A stretch of DNA of 64,000 bases, taken from assembly GCA_958298945.1 (NCBI GenBank), contig OY282606.1, positions 87,737,696-87,801,695 on the forward strand, read 5' to 3'. Position numbers and translations under genes: made by a program. This DNA comes from Atherix ibis. Its lineage: Eukaryota; Arthropoda; Insecta; Diptera; Athericidae. Every line of letters starts with the position of its first letter. The first letter of the stretch is position 1. The notes beneath the pieces are model-generated. The model saw only the letters and a program-made list of their open reading frames with translations, did no database searches and had not been told where the DNA came from. This document shows positions 12,051 through 25,203 of the stretch, one piece after another.

Positions 12051-13324
12051 GGGTTTTCGAATAAGAGTGATATAATTTATTTTAAAAAAAAAACACACTA
12101 ATTGTTAAGGAAATTCAAATGTTTTTTATTTAATGTGAAGTACAATCGATACAATTAAGTTCTGAATAAAACGTCATTCAAATGGCCTCCACGACTTTTT
12201 TTGCAGGAACGAATTCGATGAACCCAATTTTCGAGCACTTTTTATACTAAATCAAGTCGTGTGTCATGAATAGTACGTTCAATATTGACTTCTAAAGCTT
12301 GAAGAGACTTCACATAACCCCACAAGAAATAGTCTAATGGTGTTAAATCACAACTTCTTGGAGGCCATTCAATGTCACAATTACTTGAAATAATCGAATC
12401 TCCAAACTTTTGTCGCAATAATTCGGTTATTCCACGTGCTGTGTGGCACGTAGCCCCGTCTTGCTAGAACCAAATGTTGCCAAGATCAACTTCTTCTAAT
12501 TTCGGCCATAAGAAGTTGGTTATCATCGATCTATACCACTCTCCATTGACAGTAACGGTGTTGCCAGCTTCATTTCGAAAGAAGTACGGACCGATGATTC
12601 CACCATACCAAAAACCACACCAAACTGTCAATTTAAGTGAATGTAATAGGTGTTCATGAATAATTTGTGAATTTTTTTCGTACCAGAATCGACAGTTTTG
12701 TTTATCTACCGCACCACTCAGATGAAAGTGAGCCTCATCGGAAAAGATGATTTTCTTAAAAAAATCGTTATCGTTTTCAAGTTGTTCCAAGACAAAATCA
12801 GCAAATTCATGACGTTTAAGGTGGTATAATGGCTTCAGTTCTTGAGTGATAACAATTTTAAATGGATGCAAGCCCAAATCCTTTCTCAAAATCCGCCAGG
12901 TTGTGGTTTGAGACACTCCCAATTCTTGAGAACGTCTTGGAATCGACAAATTGCGGTCTTCAGCAACACTTGCCTGAACGGCAGCAATATTTTCATTACT
13001 GCGAGCGGTTCTTTATTTAATTGGTACTTGAACATTATATAAAGATAATGTAGGCTCGAAATTTTTAACAATTCGACGAATAGCGAGCACAGTTGGACGA
13101 TTATTACGACCATAAAATGGCAAAAGCGCACGAAAAGTTGCAATTGGAGAATGATTATTTTGATAATAAAAGTGAATAATTTGTAAACGTTATTCTTGCG
13201 TATATCTCTCCATGATAAAATTGTAAACATTACTGAAAACAATGAAGAAAAAATGACAGATCATGACATATTATAAATGGCCGAAACGTCACTTAGAAAT
13301 CATATTACTCTTATTGGAAAACCC
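12051..13324 (-). mobile_element. DD41D (rosa-like) Tc1/mariner element, complete but inactive
   Basis: A 1,274-bp element with terminal inverted repeats of about 22 bp (left GGGTTTTCGAATAAGAGTGA; the right end matches with two differences) and a TA on each side (12049-12050 and 13325-13326). The minus strand carries a degraded transposase. The spacing of 41 residues between the second and third catalytic Asp defines the DD41D group, known from tephritid flies as rosa. This is the best preserved DD41D copy in the window and serves as reference for the relics. Confidence 0.9.
12155..13215 (-). pseudogene. DD41D transposase pseudogene
   Basis: Translation from the ATG at 13215 follows one frame almost to the end. 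It begins MERYTQE, then a stop, then the HTH region (RLQIIHFYYQNNHSPIATFR) of the DUF4817-like type found in many insect Tc1/mariner transposases. The catalytic boxes follow: FSDEAHFHLSGAVDKQN (first Asp), QDGATCHTA (second Asp) and DLTPLDYFLWGYVKS (third Asp). At least four in-frame stops break it: near codon 8, in the HTH-to-core linker, just before QDGATCHTA, and before the C-terminal KVLENWVHRIRSC. All three catalytic Asp codons survive, so the loss is by nonsense mutation rather than catalytic decay. The longest open part is 12464-12949 (161 residues). Confidence 0.88.
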
Positions 13325-14688
13325 TATACAAAAATTTGAAAATAAAGTTAAAATTTTGTACATTTTAAAAACTAGAGAATTTGCAATATATTATACTCAA
13401 AAATAAATCTCTAAATATATTGTTTGTTTCTAAATTTTTTTAATGACAACATATAAATTACATATTAACCAAATAAAAGACAACTTTTAGTTAATTTTCT
13501 CATAAAAGTCAAATTTTTACAAAAAAAAATTGCTTTCCCTTCAATAAACTGTCAAAGAAATAGCTTCCAACAATATTTGCTATTGTCATTTGTATGGTTT
13601 TTTTTTGTGCGTACAAATACAGATGAGTAATAGTCTGTTTAAGAATAAATAAAACAACATACAATAAAAAAATACAAACCTACTTAAGATGGAGAAAAAC
13701 TAAGAATTTCTGTAAACAATCATTGGATTCTAAAAAAGATTCTTTTATCAACTTGAATACGCATTTGTTGTTATGAAATTTTCAAAAAAAAAATTTTTTC
13801 CAGTACTGGGAAAAACTAGTTAGCCTTGTATCAGTTCATATACCTGAAAATATCATTAGTCTGAATAGAAAAATTTATAAAACGATGATAATTTATGTGG
13901 ACACTATTTTCTTATAAAAATTCAAAATAGACAAAAGTTCTTAGAAGTTCAAGGAACTTTTTTTTGATTTCTAGTTTGTTCATTTCCAGTACCTTTCTAA
14001 GATGAGATCCAGTGTATATCTCTAGCATAGAAATAATCTCATCAATATACATAAAATTTCAATAAAGTTTCGAATAGATAATAAAAACTGGTCAGATACT
14101 TTGTTAAAAATTCAAGATAATTTTTTTCATTGAAATTTTTAAATGATATCAAAAGGTCGCTAATGTGTTTGTTCAAGTATTAAATTTTGTAGAACCTTAA
14201 ATTTAGATTCAAATTTTTTTTAGCTTTGAATCTTTTTCTATGGTTCGTTGAAAATTTATAGTAATTTATATTGAATATTTTCGATTTTATGATTATAGAT
14301 ATAAGCTTATTTTATTACTTGACTATCGCATATAGAATAAATTATCTAAAATGATTTTTATGTAAATACCTTCATTAAAAGAAATGTTTTTATCTCAGAT
14401 TATTTTTCAGGCATTTTAGAAAGTATTTTTTAAGTTTTGAATGAAAATAAAAGAGTTATCAGAATTTTGTTTTGTATGCATGATAGTGTAAACACAGTTT
14501 TTTATTATTTTAAACACATACATAAATAAAACAAAAATAAAAGTTTTGATTTTTTTTCTTAAAATTATTTTTTGATTTTCTAAGTTATCATTTAATAGAG
14601 GTCTTTTCAAAATTAATTATTATCTGAATTTGGAAACAAATAATAATGTTCATGATTAATATAACGGTCAAAGTAATTATTCTATATA
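13325..14688. other. AT-rich intron 1 segment
   Basis: No gene, terminal repeat or conserved motif seen. The open frame at 14416-14610 (minus) is Lys/Ile/Phe-rich and looks like chance. Confidence 0.45.
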
Positions 14689-15121
14689 GGGTGCGATAGA
14701 AAAGTAATGAGAATGGTATGATTAAGAGGGATCAATGACTTTCCCACCACAAACCGTCTACGTTAGTATGTTCTCGGCGTGCGGTATAAGTTTAAACCTC
14801 ATCTGGTGCCATGTAATTCTATAGAGAATCTTACTTAACCCTAATTATCACAATCCTTATAAGTGAAGTTGTGTTTTTTTAGTGCGTTACGAGAAATGGA
14901 ACGGCGAAGATGTGGCATTAAATTTTATGTTTAATAAACATACCATAAATCATTTTTGGTGTGCGTGAAGCAGTGTAAGACGAATTTTGCTCAGAGAAGA
15001 CTTCCTGTAACCCGGCCATTTCTATCGAAGAGTTTTTATCAGAAAAAGGATTCCTCTGGTATTCCATCCCCCCTATTTACCTCTCCATAGCCCGTGTGAC
15101 ATTTTTAATGCCCCAAGATTA
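14689..15121 (+). mobile_element. Mariner C relic (5' end, internally deleted)
   Basis: Starts after TA with GGTGCGATAGAAAAGTAATG, the same terminal repeat as the element at 22,766. A start codon at about 14,896 opens MERRRCGIKFYV, comparable with the N-terminus of the 22.8-kb copy. Near 15,070-15,115 the reading PPYLPLHSPCDIFNAP recalls the mariner box PPYSPDLAPCDFFLF, which normally lies some 280 residues further on. The middle of the gene has therefore been deleted. The right TIR is missing. Confidence 0.6.
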
Positions 15122-15126
15122 AAAAA

Positions 15127-15190
15127 AATTTAAAAGGATATCTTTATATATTGCATATGATTTAAAAGGATGTCTTCATGTATTGCATAT
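15127..15190. repeat. 32-bp tandem duplication
   Basis: Two adjacent units (15127-15158 and 15159-15190) both starting ATTTAAAAGGAT and containing TATTGCATAT, with a few differences. It directly follows the mariner C relic. Confidence 0.75.
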
Positions 15191-18100
15191 ATATGTAAAT
15201 TCTTTTTCTAATCATGAGCTAGTTTTCTTAGACTATTATGTATTTTTCTGACTAACGAGTTTCATTTTCAAATGAATCTTTTTATCAAAATATTATTTCA
15301 CTTAAATAAAGAGAAAAAAACATCTTTTAGATAATTTGCCCAATTGCTTAATTTCAAGTTTTAATATTAAATTTTTTTTTTTTACAAGTATTGAAATGAA
15401 AATTTCTAGAACAAATCTTGAAAAGTACTTCATCGAAGTAAATAAATTGAATGCAAACTTTTAATACTTATTTGAAAGGTGAAGGAAAATTCTTTCTTCG
15501 TAAAATTCAACACTCGTTTTTTATTTTATATGTGAATCCGAAGGTTCTATAGATAAGTGTACATATTTGTTAAATGTTTTGAAAACAAAAATTGACTGAA
15601 ATTCAGGAAAAAATTATACTTGAATGTGTTTGCAAAGAGAATGGTATCGACATATTGATTCTTTGAAAGTTTCTATTTATTTATTTATTTTCTGGCTTTT
15701 CTATTTATCTAGTGTGTTTTTATTTCTATTTCTTACTATCGTTTATTTAGTTGGTTTTGTTTTTGTTTCGCCTTCAATAAGAAATAATACTTGGCAAAAC
15801 TCTAAAAGTCATAAGTGAATTCGACAAACTTTCTTTGATCCAACTGGATATGCGACCAGAACTGAACGCAACTAGATTGGAGTCCCTCCCCATAATTGAC
15901 TTCTCCACACCGCATATGTGTACGGAAAAAATCTTTGAAATTGAAATTAAATCTTTTTTGATTTAGTTTCTGATTTTCGTAAAAAAAAATCATGCAAAAA
16001 GAGAACTATTTAAAGACGTGGGCAAATTGTTTATTATCTTTCAACCTGTCAAATCTTTTCTATCGTTTTTACCTTCTAATAAATTTTCATTTCAAATTTT
16101 TACGAAAGGTTCAATCAAAACTGTTTATTATTTCTTCATTCATTTATTTACTTTTACTTTGATTCATTTTTTTTTTCAAAAGGTATTAGTAATTTTTATT
16201 GTAACTTAGATAATTTTTTCTTTATTTATAATTTAAAATACTTCCTATAGGCATTTATGGTTTAATTATTTATCGGTAGTTAATAGTTCTAATATTGTCA
16301 TAGTTTTCAGAAATTTATTAATGAAATTCGAAAGGTATGATTTGTTTTGTGAAAGTGCCAAATTACTCTAAGACAGTTTTTGCTACTAACTTGAAATTGC
16401 AGATACGTTTTAGAGGTTTCTTCTTCTTCTAATAAATGTGGTATTTTAAGTGAAATTTTATAATTAATTTAGAGTTATAGATAAAGATTGAATTGATAAT
16501 ATTATTTATATATGAGTATAAAACAATTTCTTATATAAATGTGAAACTATGATTAAAAATTATAATTTTTATTAAAAATCATATAGTAATATTTATGATT
16601 GAATCATTTATTATTGTATATTAAACTATATATTTTTTTAAATTATATAATTTAAAATATTTTTGGCAAAGATATAGTTAATATTTAAAAAAAAAAAATT
16701 TTTTTGTAAAAAACTAAGTTTTTTTTTTTTAGATTTCTGTGAAAAGCATCTTAATAAATAGTTGTCTATCGAAAATTGTGCATATTTACCTATTCAAGAA
16801 TACTGAAAAAATTCCAATCTGGAAACTGCATACGGATTTTATTTTTAAACCAGATTTTTGTTCTAAACAACAAACATTTTTATATTTGTTCATCGAAATA
16901 CATAAATTGAGTATATTTGAAATTACTTGAAGTAACTCTTTCCACTTATTAACTCAAAAAATTAATGCAAAAATTGAATGTATTTTTTTTATATATAAAT
17001 CTTTGAAAATTTTGAACAATCTCTTTATGAATGCTAGACAATTTGAAATTTTTTAAAATTACTAAAGATTCTTAAAGTGTTTCACCAAATGTGCCCTTGA
17101 ATTTTTCAAATGTCAAAGTACTTAGGGCTCTATTGATGCTATGTCAACCATACAAAAGCTTACAAAATTAGTCTCACGCTTGGTTACCATATTTTCATTG
17201 CTAGTCGAATAGTCATAATAAAAAAAAAATAGCATCAATTCAGTTATTAACACTTAACATTCTTTTTATTTAAATTTATATTATGGCATTGAAACTAGAT
17301 ATATTAGATACTATTGTTTTCTCTAATCAATTTATCAAAATTTAGCTAATACTAAAATTGAACTTATGCTGATACAAAAAAATTAAGTTACTATAATTTT
17401 CAATATTTCCTGCTCAAATAAATTAATATAATATCATACATATATATATATATACCAATTTAAAAAATAGATGTCGTTATTGAAATTAAAAAAAAAAACA
17501 TTTTGCTAAGTGAAATTTGATAAAAAGTTGCTGTGTCAAAATTTTTCAGAAAAGGTGTTCAACTCAAAGAAATGGCAATGGTTTACTGCACCTAAAAAAT
17601 TATAATTTCTATAGATATAAATTAGCTTCGCTCATACATAGATAATGAAAAGATATTAACAACTTCAGGATAAAATAAATCCAATAACAACTTAGTATGT
17701 AGGTTTAATATAGCTTATTTGTAGAAAACGAGAGCTGACATAATAACAACAGCTAACATGGTACGTGTATATAAAAATGTTTTACTGCATAAAAAATTAC
17801 ATACTATCATTATAAATATTTTTAGTATATGTACTTGTCCTGATGAAAGATCGACTATCATTTACAGTGAACGAAAGCAACCTATAAAATTATGGAAAAT
17901 AATGTGGTTTTCCAAATTTGTCAACATTTCACTTAAATATCATTGACATTTTTTATACGAATAAGGTTTGTTGAAAATATAACAACTTCTGACTGTGTGA
18001 ACAAATTTTTAATTAGATATATTTAGTTAGAAATGGAACAAAAGAATAGTTTGGTGAAAAAAAAAAATATAATAAATCACATATTAAAAAATTGATCATT

Positions 18101-21100
18101 TTTTGACAACCTATTTATGAGAGTAAAAATATTTGTGGGTAATTATTTTGATTCGAAAAAATGTTAAGTAATACAATCACTAAAGGATAGGGTGCAGCAC
18201 AAATGTTTAAGTGCATTTTTTTATAATTTTTTTCTTCTTCATAAGTTACAATCTTAAAAAATACTATAATATATTACAATAGTTATATAGAAAGTAAATT
18301 TTTTTTTTTTGTTAATATTAAAACAAAATTTTTACGATAACATTATGTTTGGGTATATTGTTAAAAGTTTTTATTGATAATTTAATATTAGAGCCTTGTA
18401 GGTAGGTAAGAAAATTGGTAGATACCTGGTTCCATTGACTAACTGCGTTTTATGATGATACCACTCTTATGTATATTCAACTTTGCGAAACTTTCGCCAA
18501 AAGCCTTTCTCCATATCAACGTATAAGTGTAAGTAGGTGATTTCGAATAAAAATCGAATTGCAAATTAAAGACGTTCAATCTTATGAAAGATATGGTGTA
18601 AAGGTAATATCAAAAAAATTTTTTTCTCAAAAGATCATTACACTAAAATGTAAAGTTCGATTGCAATATGAATTCGTTTTGTTATGAATTTTGTTTGCTG
18701 TGTAAATTATACCGGATAGTTGAAGGTGGTAGTACTACAGAGTAAGTCAAATATTCTAAGTACTATGAATTTCGAAAGGAACTAATCAATTTATGTTGTA
18801 TTCGAAACTTAGGTTACTATCTATTTTAATGAATTGCAAACCTATTTGTTGATTGATTGTGGTTTTCGTTATTTCAGTAAGTATTCATCCAATTTCTGTA
18901 TTAAATTATAACAAGATCCGCCTAGTACAGTGTAGGTGGAGATATTTGTACAGCTAGATACTCATACTAGTAGGTGTATTTATTTGACAAAAAAAAACCA
19001 TTATTAAAATGTGCTCATTACTAATGGCTATTTCCTTATTTATCTTGAGAAATGAAAATTATGAGACTATTCAGTCCATTTTGACTGTGACACCCAAACA
19101 CATAAAGATACCTAAAAAGATACTTTCGCCTTTTCAGATTTTTATATCATATCTGATATGTTGGTTGATAAAATTGAAAAACATGTACAAGGAAAAGGAA
19201 ACAAATTCACGTATCTTATTTTGGTTGGATACTATTAACCCCATTTTATATATAATATTTTTAGGCAAAAATTATTTTTGTCATGTTTTCAAATTATTTT
19301 TCCATAATTCATGTGCGAGTTTTTTCATCTTTATCATAAAATTATTTTAATTTTTGTTGTTGTTGTTTTTAATAATATTTTTAATTTTTCCATTTAGTAA
19401 TGTACCATTTTTTTTTAATATGAATGTTAGATAAAATGCAACTGAATTTTAATTATAGAAAGAAAAGTTAATTTAAAAATCACGTACAATCTTTTACATA
19501 CATATGTGTATGGTTTTTTGTACGATATCAAGACCATTGGATGATTTACTATTCAGATATATGAAGCCATGACAAGAATATTTAATATGACTACTATTTT
19601 TGCATCCGCAAGTGTTATTTATAACTGTGCTACTTTTTACGAGAGATTTTTTTAAGAATATCTACATATATTTTTGGTAGATTTTAAATAATAATAATTT
19701 AAATTTAATAATGTTAGAGATTTTAAAATATTACTATATGTAAATATTATATAGAATCATTTGAATTATTATCTGTTATAAATATTGATTATTTAGTAGA
19801 AAAAATACAGTCCATAATAGATATATAGTATATATGATCTTTTTTTCTCCCATTTCATAAAGATGACATTACCGTTTATAGATAAATTATGTAGAAATAA
19901 AAATACTGGCAAATTGTTTTTTTATATTGTATATATTTTTTTCCTGTTGTAGATTTTAATATGGTGTAATTTCTAATAATATATCGATCATTAATGTAGG
20001 TATTATTTGGCTGGAAGCCATTTTTGGAATATGTCATAATCATATAACATAAGGAGTAGCCTATTTTAAATAGAATTTATTTCTAATACTAACTTTGTTT
20101 GATTTTTTTTTGATTTATTAAATAAATATGAATTTATATGATAAAAATATCTATAGAAATTCTCAGTAAAAAACAAATCTTAAAAATAGGAATATTATTA
20201 ATTTTTTTTTTTTTTTTGTAAATTCTGACCTAAAATAAATTTTTTTTATATGTTTATAAAAAAGAATTGGAAACTTTTTAATAGGTCTGTTTTTGGAATA
20301 ATAAATGTTTCGCATTGACTTAATATTTTAGTTTTTTGGTGAAATGAAGTCATTAAATAGTCATTTTGTAACAGAAGTATAGACTTTCTTCCAATAATAA
20401 ATAGCATGTTGAAATGAATCTTATAAAGAAATTTCCATTCCCATTCCCATCGATAAAAATCTAAATCACATTCACAGTATCTTCATGGCGTCATTTTTAC
20501 ACACCATAAATTCTTCAGGGCATATATTTTTCCATAAGTGTCTGTATGATATTTTCTTACTCTATCACCATCCTAATAATGAAAACAAAGAAATTTTTGG
20601 TTTCAAACTAAAGCATCTAATCCCATTTTAAAATATGTACTTAATTATGTTTATTGATTATCTAAGAAACAGTATAACAAGAATATAAAATATTTTTTTT
20701 TTTATAATAAAGAAGAAAATACTAAAAATTGGCTTAAAATTTTATTCCATTTCGATCAGTTTTGATATGATTTATGTTTAAAACTATAAAATCTATACCG
20801 TAAAGGAGTCTTGAATAATGAAAATTTATTGTATAAAATTCATATACCATGAAAATGGTGAAAAGATGTTTTTTATAAAGAGTAAAATATTGACAAACAA
20901 AAAAAATTATAAATCATCTTAAAGTAGATGGCTCTAAGGTGAAAAACTTACCGCACAATGAATACGATTTCCCCTATGATATGAAAGCGAAATTGTTAAG
21001 TGGAAGATTTTATGAGTTCATTTAATTTCATGCATTTCTTTATCGGACAGTTTTTGCAACAAAAAAAATAAATAAAAATTATTTTCATAAAGTACTAATT

Positions 21101-22765
21101 AAGGGTAGAGTAGTATGTTACCTGCTGAAAGGGGGAATCAACAAAACAAAGTGGCTTCATCCAAGAGACTGTATATGTATATTAACAATTTAGTCATATG
21201 AATATTTCCTTTCCATTTCACCTGATATTATGTACATAATTGTTCAATTACTTTTTCGTACATTTTCATTTAGTTAAGTTATCTTCATTCTCTGGGGAGT
21301 TTTAACGGAACAAAGTCTTGTTATTAGTGACCACAAAATGAAATGTTCCGGAAGTAAGTTAATTACTACAACAAGAAAAATAACATATTTTCTAAATGAT
21401 GATTCGGTTATTTTTTTTCAAAAGATTTTTTATAGAACCTATTAACTATGAACGAAAATTTAATTCGGAAAAAAAAGCTATGAACAAATTTTCCATTCTG
21501 ATCGATTAGCAGAATTTCCAAAAAAAATCATTAATAAGTGCATTTTCTGTTGAGAAATTTAATAACGAAGTATATTTTATACCATATATTTGAAAGTTTA
21601 ATTATTTGGAAACACGACTCATATGCCACCAAATTTATCTTTCTTCTACAAAGCAATTTAATATTTTCAATTTTTTATTGTTGCAAACTAGACATTAGCA
21701 AAAATATTAATATGAAAATCAGAATAAATGTGTACAGTGATTAGTATGAAAAATGGCCACAATTGCAGTAGTTCCAGTCATATACTATTAATTTCCGTTT
21801 ATATTCCATAGACTAAATTCCATAAATCAATGTTCATCTAACTAATCGGAAATTATATTTAAAAACAAAAATTTGATATGCTTGACACTATTTTATAGGA
21901 TATGGAATGTAATATTTTAATTTAATTTTGGCATTTGAGAAATTAAATAACAAAAAAAATAAACATGTATTGAGCATAAAATTTATAAGAAGGCATGCAT
22001 CAATCGCAATCTGTTGCTGGGCAGATTAAAAAGGAAATCTTTGAAAAATTTCACCATTTAATGAGTAACAGACAAGATTGTCTCTGGATTGCTCCACTCT
22101 TGACGTCGTTATGCTTCAAAACTTGCATACATTTTTCTTTAATATTTTCAAAGCTACTTTTATGAGTCTAGGTTAAAATAATTGATTAGTTAAATATGAA
22201 AAAAAAAACAACAACATAAAATTAAGCTTTTCCCCCCATTACAGCTTTCTTATGCAACTTGTGAATACAATACTTTCAAAAAGCCATAAACCAGGGGACA
22301 TCATTAAGACAATAATTTAAGATATTTTCAGTTAGTTGACCATTGCATGTTTCTGCTTTTAGGTTTTCATCCATTTTTTTTTACTTAATACTATATTTCG
22401 ATCTTGAAGAAAACCAAAAAGGCTAAATTACTGCAAACATTTCACTTTCCCCAAAAATAAACGTGCCTTTGATGATCTGATTGCACAGAAATACGAGCAT
22501 ATATGTACGTATAATGTGTGTATGAACTCAAAGATTTCCATTCCATCACATGTGAGAGTTTGTATATATAATATTTTAAAGTTGATTGTGGAATGCAAAA
22601 ACATATGATAATGGTGATGTGGCTTTATTGATGTTTTCTTTCCAACAAGAGATAAAAGATTATATTTTATAGTAGATAAATTATGTTAGACTTTCTGTAA
22701 GGGATTTTATCCATCAGTTTTATAAAAAAATTATAATTATTTTAGGAAATAAAAAATTACAAATA
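15191..22765. other. AT-rich intron 1 segment, 7.6 kb
   Basis: No supported gene on either strand. There is a short TA microsatellite around 17,438-17,454. Less AT-rich patches at about 15,820-15,920, 17,090-17,220, 18,380-18,560 and 20,420-20,540 match nothing I recognise. The 113-codon frame at 19009-19350 has low-complexity composition and no splice or UTR context, so I leave it out. Confidence 0.45.
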
Positions 22766-23429
22766 CAAGGTGTGATAGAAAAATAATGAAACTTTCATCA
22801 CTGAGAGCGATTTAGCATATTTTTTACTCTTTATAGCTTATACGTTAGTTCTTCCTAAAAAGGCAGTAGCATTTTTTTTGGACTCTGTTAAAAAAAATGG
22901 AACAGCGAAATTTGTGGAACAAAACGATGTGTCATCAAATTTTGTGTTAAACTTGGTGAACCCACGTTTGTCTTAGAAAAGTTGCAACGAGTCTATAGAA
23001 AACATTTCTTATCTAGAGCATCAGTTTTTCGAGGGTTGAGAAGCATTGGAAGACCAATGCTTTTTGGTGAGGAACAAAATCGAAAACTGATGAAAATGTA
23101 AAATGAGTGAGACCGTCGATTAACATTGAAGCTGATGAGGAGACCTTGAGAGGGTCTGAAAATGGATTCTTTACGTTAGATTGGATATAACATACCATTT
23201 GACTTTTTTTATGTTTTCCAAGATAAAAAAATTTGAATGGACATAATCTTGGTACTATCGACAACATCCAAAGGAGTATAATCTGAGGAGCTGAAGGCAA
23301 TACTACTTGAAGCCTTCAAGCACTGTTACACGGTTAACAAATTTAAAGAAAATAACATTAATGTGTAAGTATAAAATAAAATTATTTTAATCAAGAAAAT
23401 CAGTCCCATTACTTTTCTACCTCACATTG
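22766..23429 (+). mobile_element. Mariner C relic with both ends, internally deleted
   Basis: A 664-bp element between TA at 22764-22765 and TA at 23430-23431. The left end CAAGGTGTGATAGAAAAATA and the inverted right end CAATGTGAGGTAGAAAAGTA pair with a few differences. Shifting-frame translation gives CVIKFCVKLGEPTFVLEKLQ (mariner N-terminus), LSRASVF, DENVK..., DRRLTLKLM (HTH region), and then HLGTIDNIQRS...EELKAI..EAFKHCY (C-terminus). The catalytic core between them is deleted and several stops are present. It is non-autonomous and old. Confidence 0.8.
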
Positions 23430-23507
23430 TAAAATGACTTAAATTCATTCTATAATATGCAAGTGTGTATTCATCATAGAATGAATTCAAGTCATTTTAC
23501 GATGTGA
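23422..23507. repeat. 32-bp inverted repeat straddling the right end of mariner C
   Basis: Arms 23422-23453 and 23476-23507 are inverted copies with two mismatches (30 of 32) around a 22-base loop. The left arm includes the last eight bases of the mariner TIR, so the element end plus its flank has been copied in inverse orientation. Confidence 0.85.
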
Positions 23508-25203
23508 ATGAGATGGATTTCTTGTTTGGAAAAATCACAAAAATTTACAAACGTGATTAAATTAACAAAACAAAAAGCTGTTATAACAGTAATGTTTATT
23601 TAAAATGTTTTATTTTCGAATTTTTACTTTTGATTAAACTAAGGAGCTTTTAACTAATTACTAAGAGTGGAATTATAAATTTATGTTGAAGAAAAATTAT
23701 CTTGGAAAGCTTTAATTGATGTTATCTGAAAAAGAATTTATACTCCCTAGTATTGTTGAAATTATAAAACGGCTACGAATTGTTGGCAGTTTGTTAAGCA
23801 TGAAATTTTTCATATAGTTTAAAAAAAAAATATGCAAAACAAACAAAACAAAACAACAAAATCTGAGATATTAAGAGAAAAAGAAATTTATTGAAGAAAA
23901 ATATTAGCACAATATTAAGATGGGGAAGTGAAGAAGAAAAGAAAAAAATCCCAAAGTTAATTTTCCAAAGAATTCGACCCATTTTGTATTTTTATCTTTA
24001 AGTGTTTTTCTTTTTCACGGGTTGCATCTGTTTCGTTTCGTTTCATTTTTGGGCATAAAATTAAGGGACCGGAACATGTTCAAATTGTATTAATGGTCCA
24101 TAGGTTAATTCCGGTCGTAATGGCAGCAATACCAACGGCACTAGTAACTTCAACAATACCCGAAAAATGTTGTAAGCTTTTTGCTATTAAATGATTTCTT
24201 GAATGTTCATTGTACATATATATGCATACATTGATATATACATAACAGGGGGGAGTGTACATACATATATATGCATGTACGAATGTACGTGTATCGTTGG
24301 GAGAGCTTTTTTTTTGGCCCTCATAATCGAAGACGTTAGGATTGCGGTTTTCTGTGGTTGAATTAACGTTTAATTTTTCTTATATTTATTTATTTGACTA
24401 TTTAGACATTTTTTTCTTCTTCTATTTTTTCCATTTATTTTAAGCTTTTCTTATCTTTCGTTTTTTATTCGACTCTTTAAAAATGTACAACGTCAACTCG
24501 GAACCAAAAATATAGAACATCATCAGCTTGTTCGTTCTTGTTGTATGCAAAACTGAATCGAAGCACTTAATGAGTTTCTCGTTTTGCTGGCTCGTTACGC
24601 CTTCTGATGGTTTTCTTGTGTACAATGACTAAATGGGAAAGGTTACCTAGTAGAATAGTTTTTTTTAATTTTATATTTTTCTAATACAGTTACTTGACAT
24701 TTTTATGAAAAATTCTTAAAAGTATGTAAAGCTTGTTTTTTTTTCATTTATTTAGCTAATCTGTAGTGATATTACTAGTTACCATTGGTCACTAAGTGGT
24801 TTCCATTCAAACGAATTTTCTAATTTGAAGAAGAACGGTTGCTGTTAAGAAAACTATTATATTCTGAAAATTTCCAGTAAATCCTGTTGCATAGTAAAGT
24901 CGTACGGTCGGTTCTTATAAGATAGCAGTAAGAAAGAAAATAAAATTAAATTTAACTCAGGTTCTTAGTATAAAAATTTTCTCATTTAATATGAAAATAC
25001 AATATTTTTTTGGTTAAGTGTGAAGAAATAATTTGGAAGCTTAATGAATCGAGAAATATCATCTTATAAAAGTCTAACGGTTTACCTAGTACCTACTATA
25101 CTGTACTTAATTGAATTAATTTATTTATTTCGAAAATTATGAAGTGCATTTTCATTTGATACTCAAATGATATTTTTTAGAATTTTTCTTTTTACTATTA
25201 TTA
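23508..25203. other. Intron 1 segment between transposons
   Basis: Mixed AT-rich DNA. The parts at 24,000-24,330 and 24,440-24,640 are noticeably less AT-rich and could be conserved non-coding DNA, but I see no coding motif, and the 60-62-codon frames there lack support. Confidence 0.4.

Noticed and set aside
19009..19350. 113-codon plus-strand open frame
   Set aside because: Ile/Lys/Phe-rich translation of AT-rich DNA with no recognisable domain, inside gene A intron 1.
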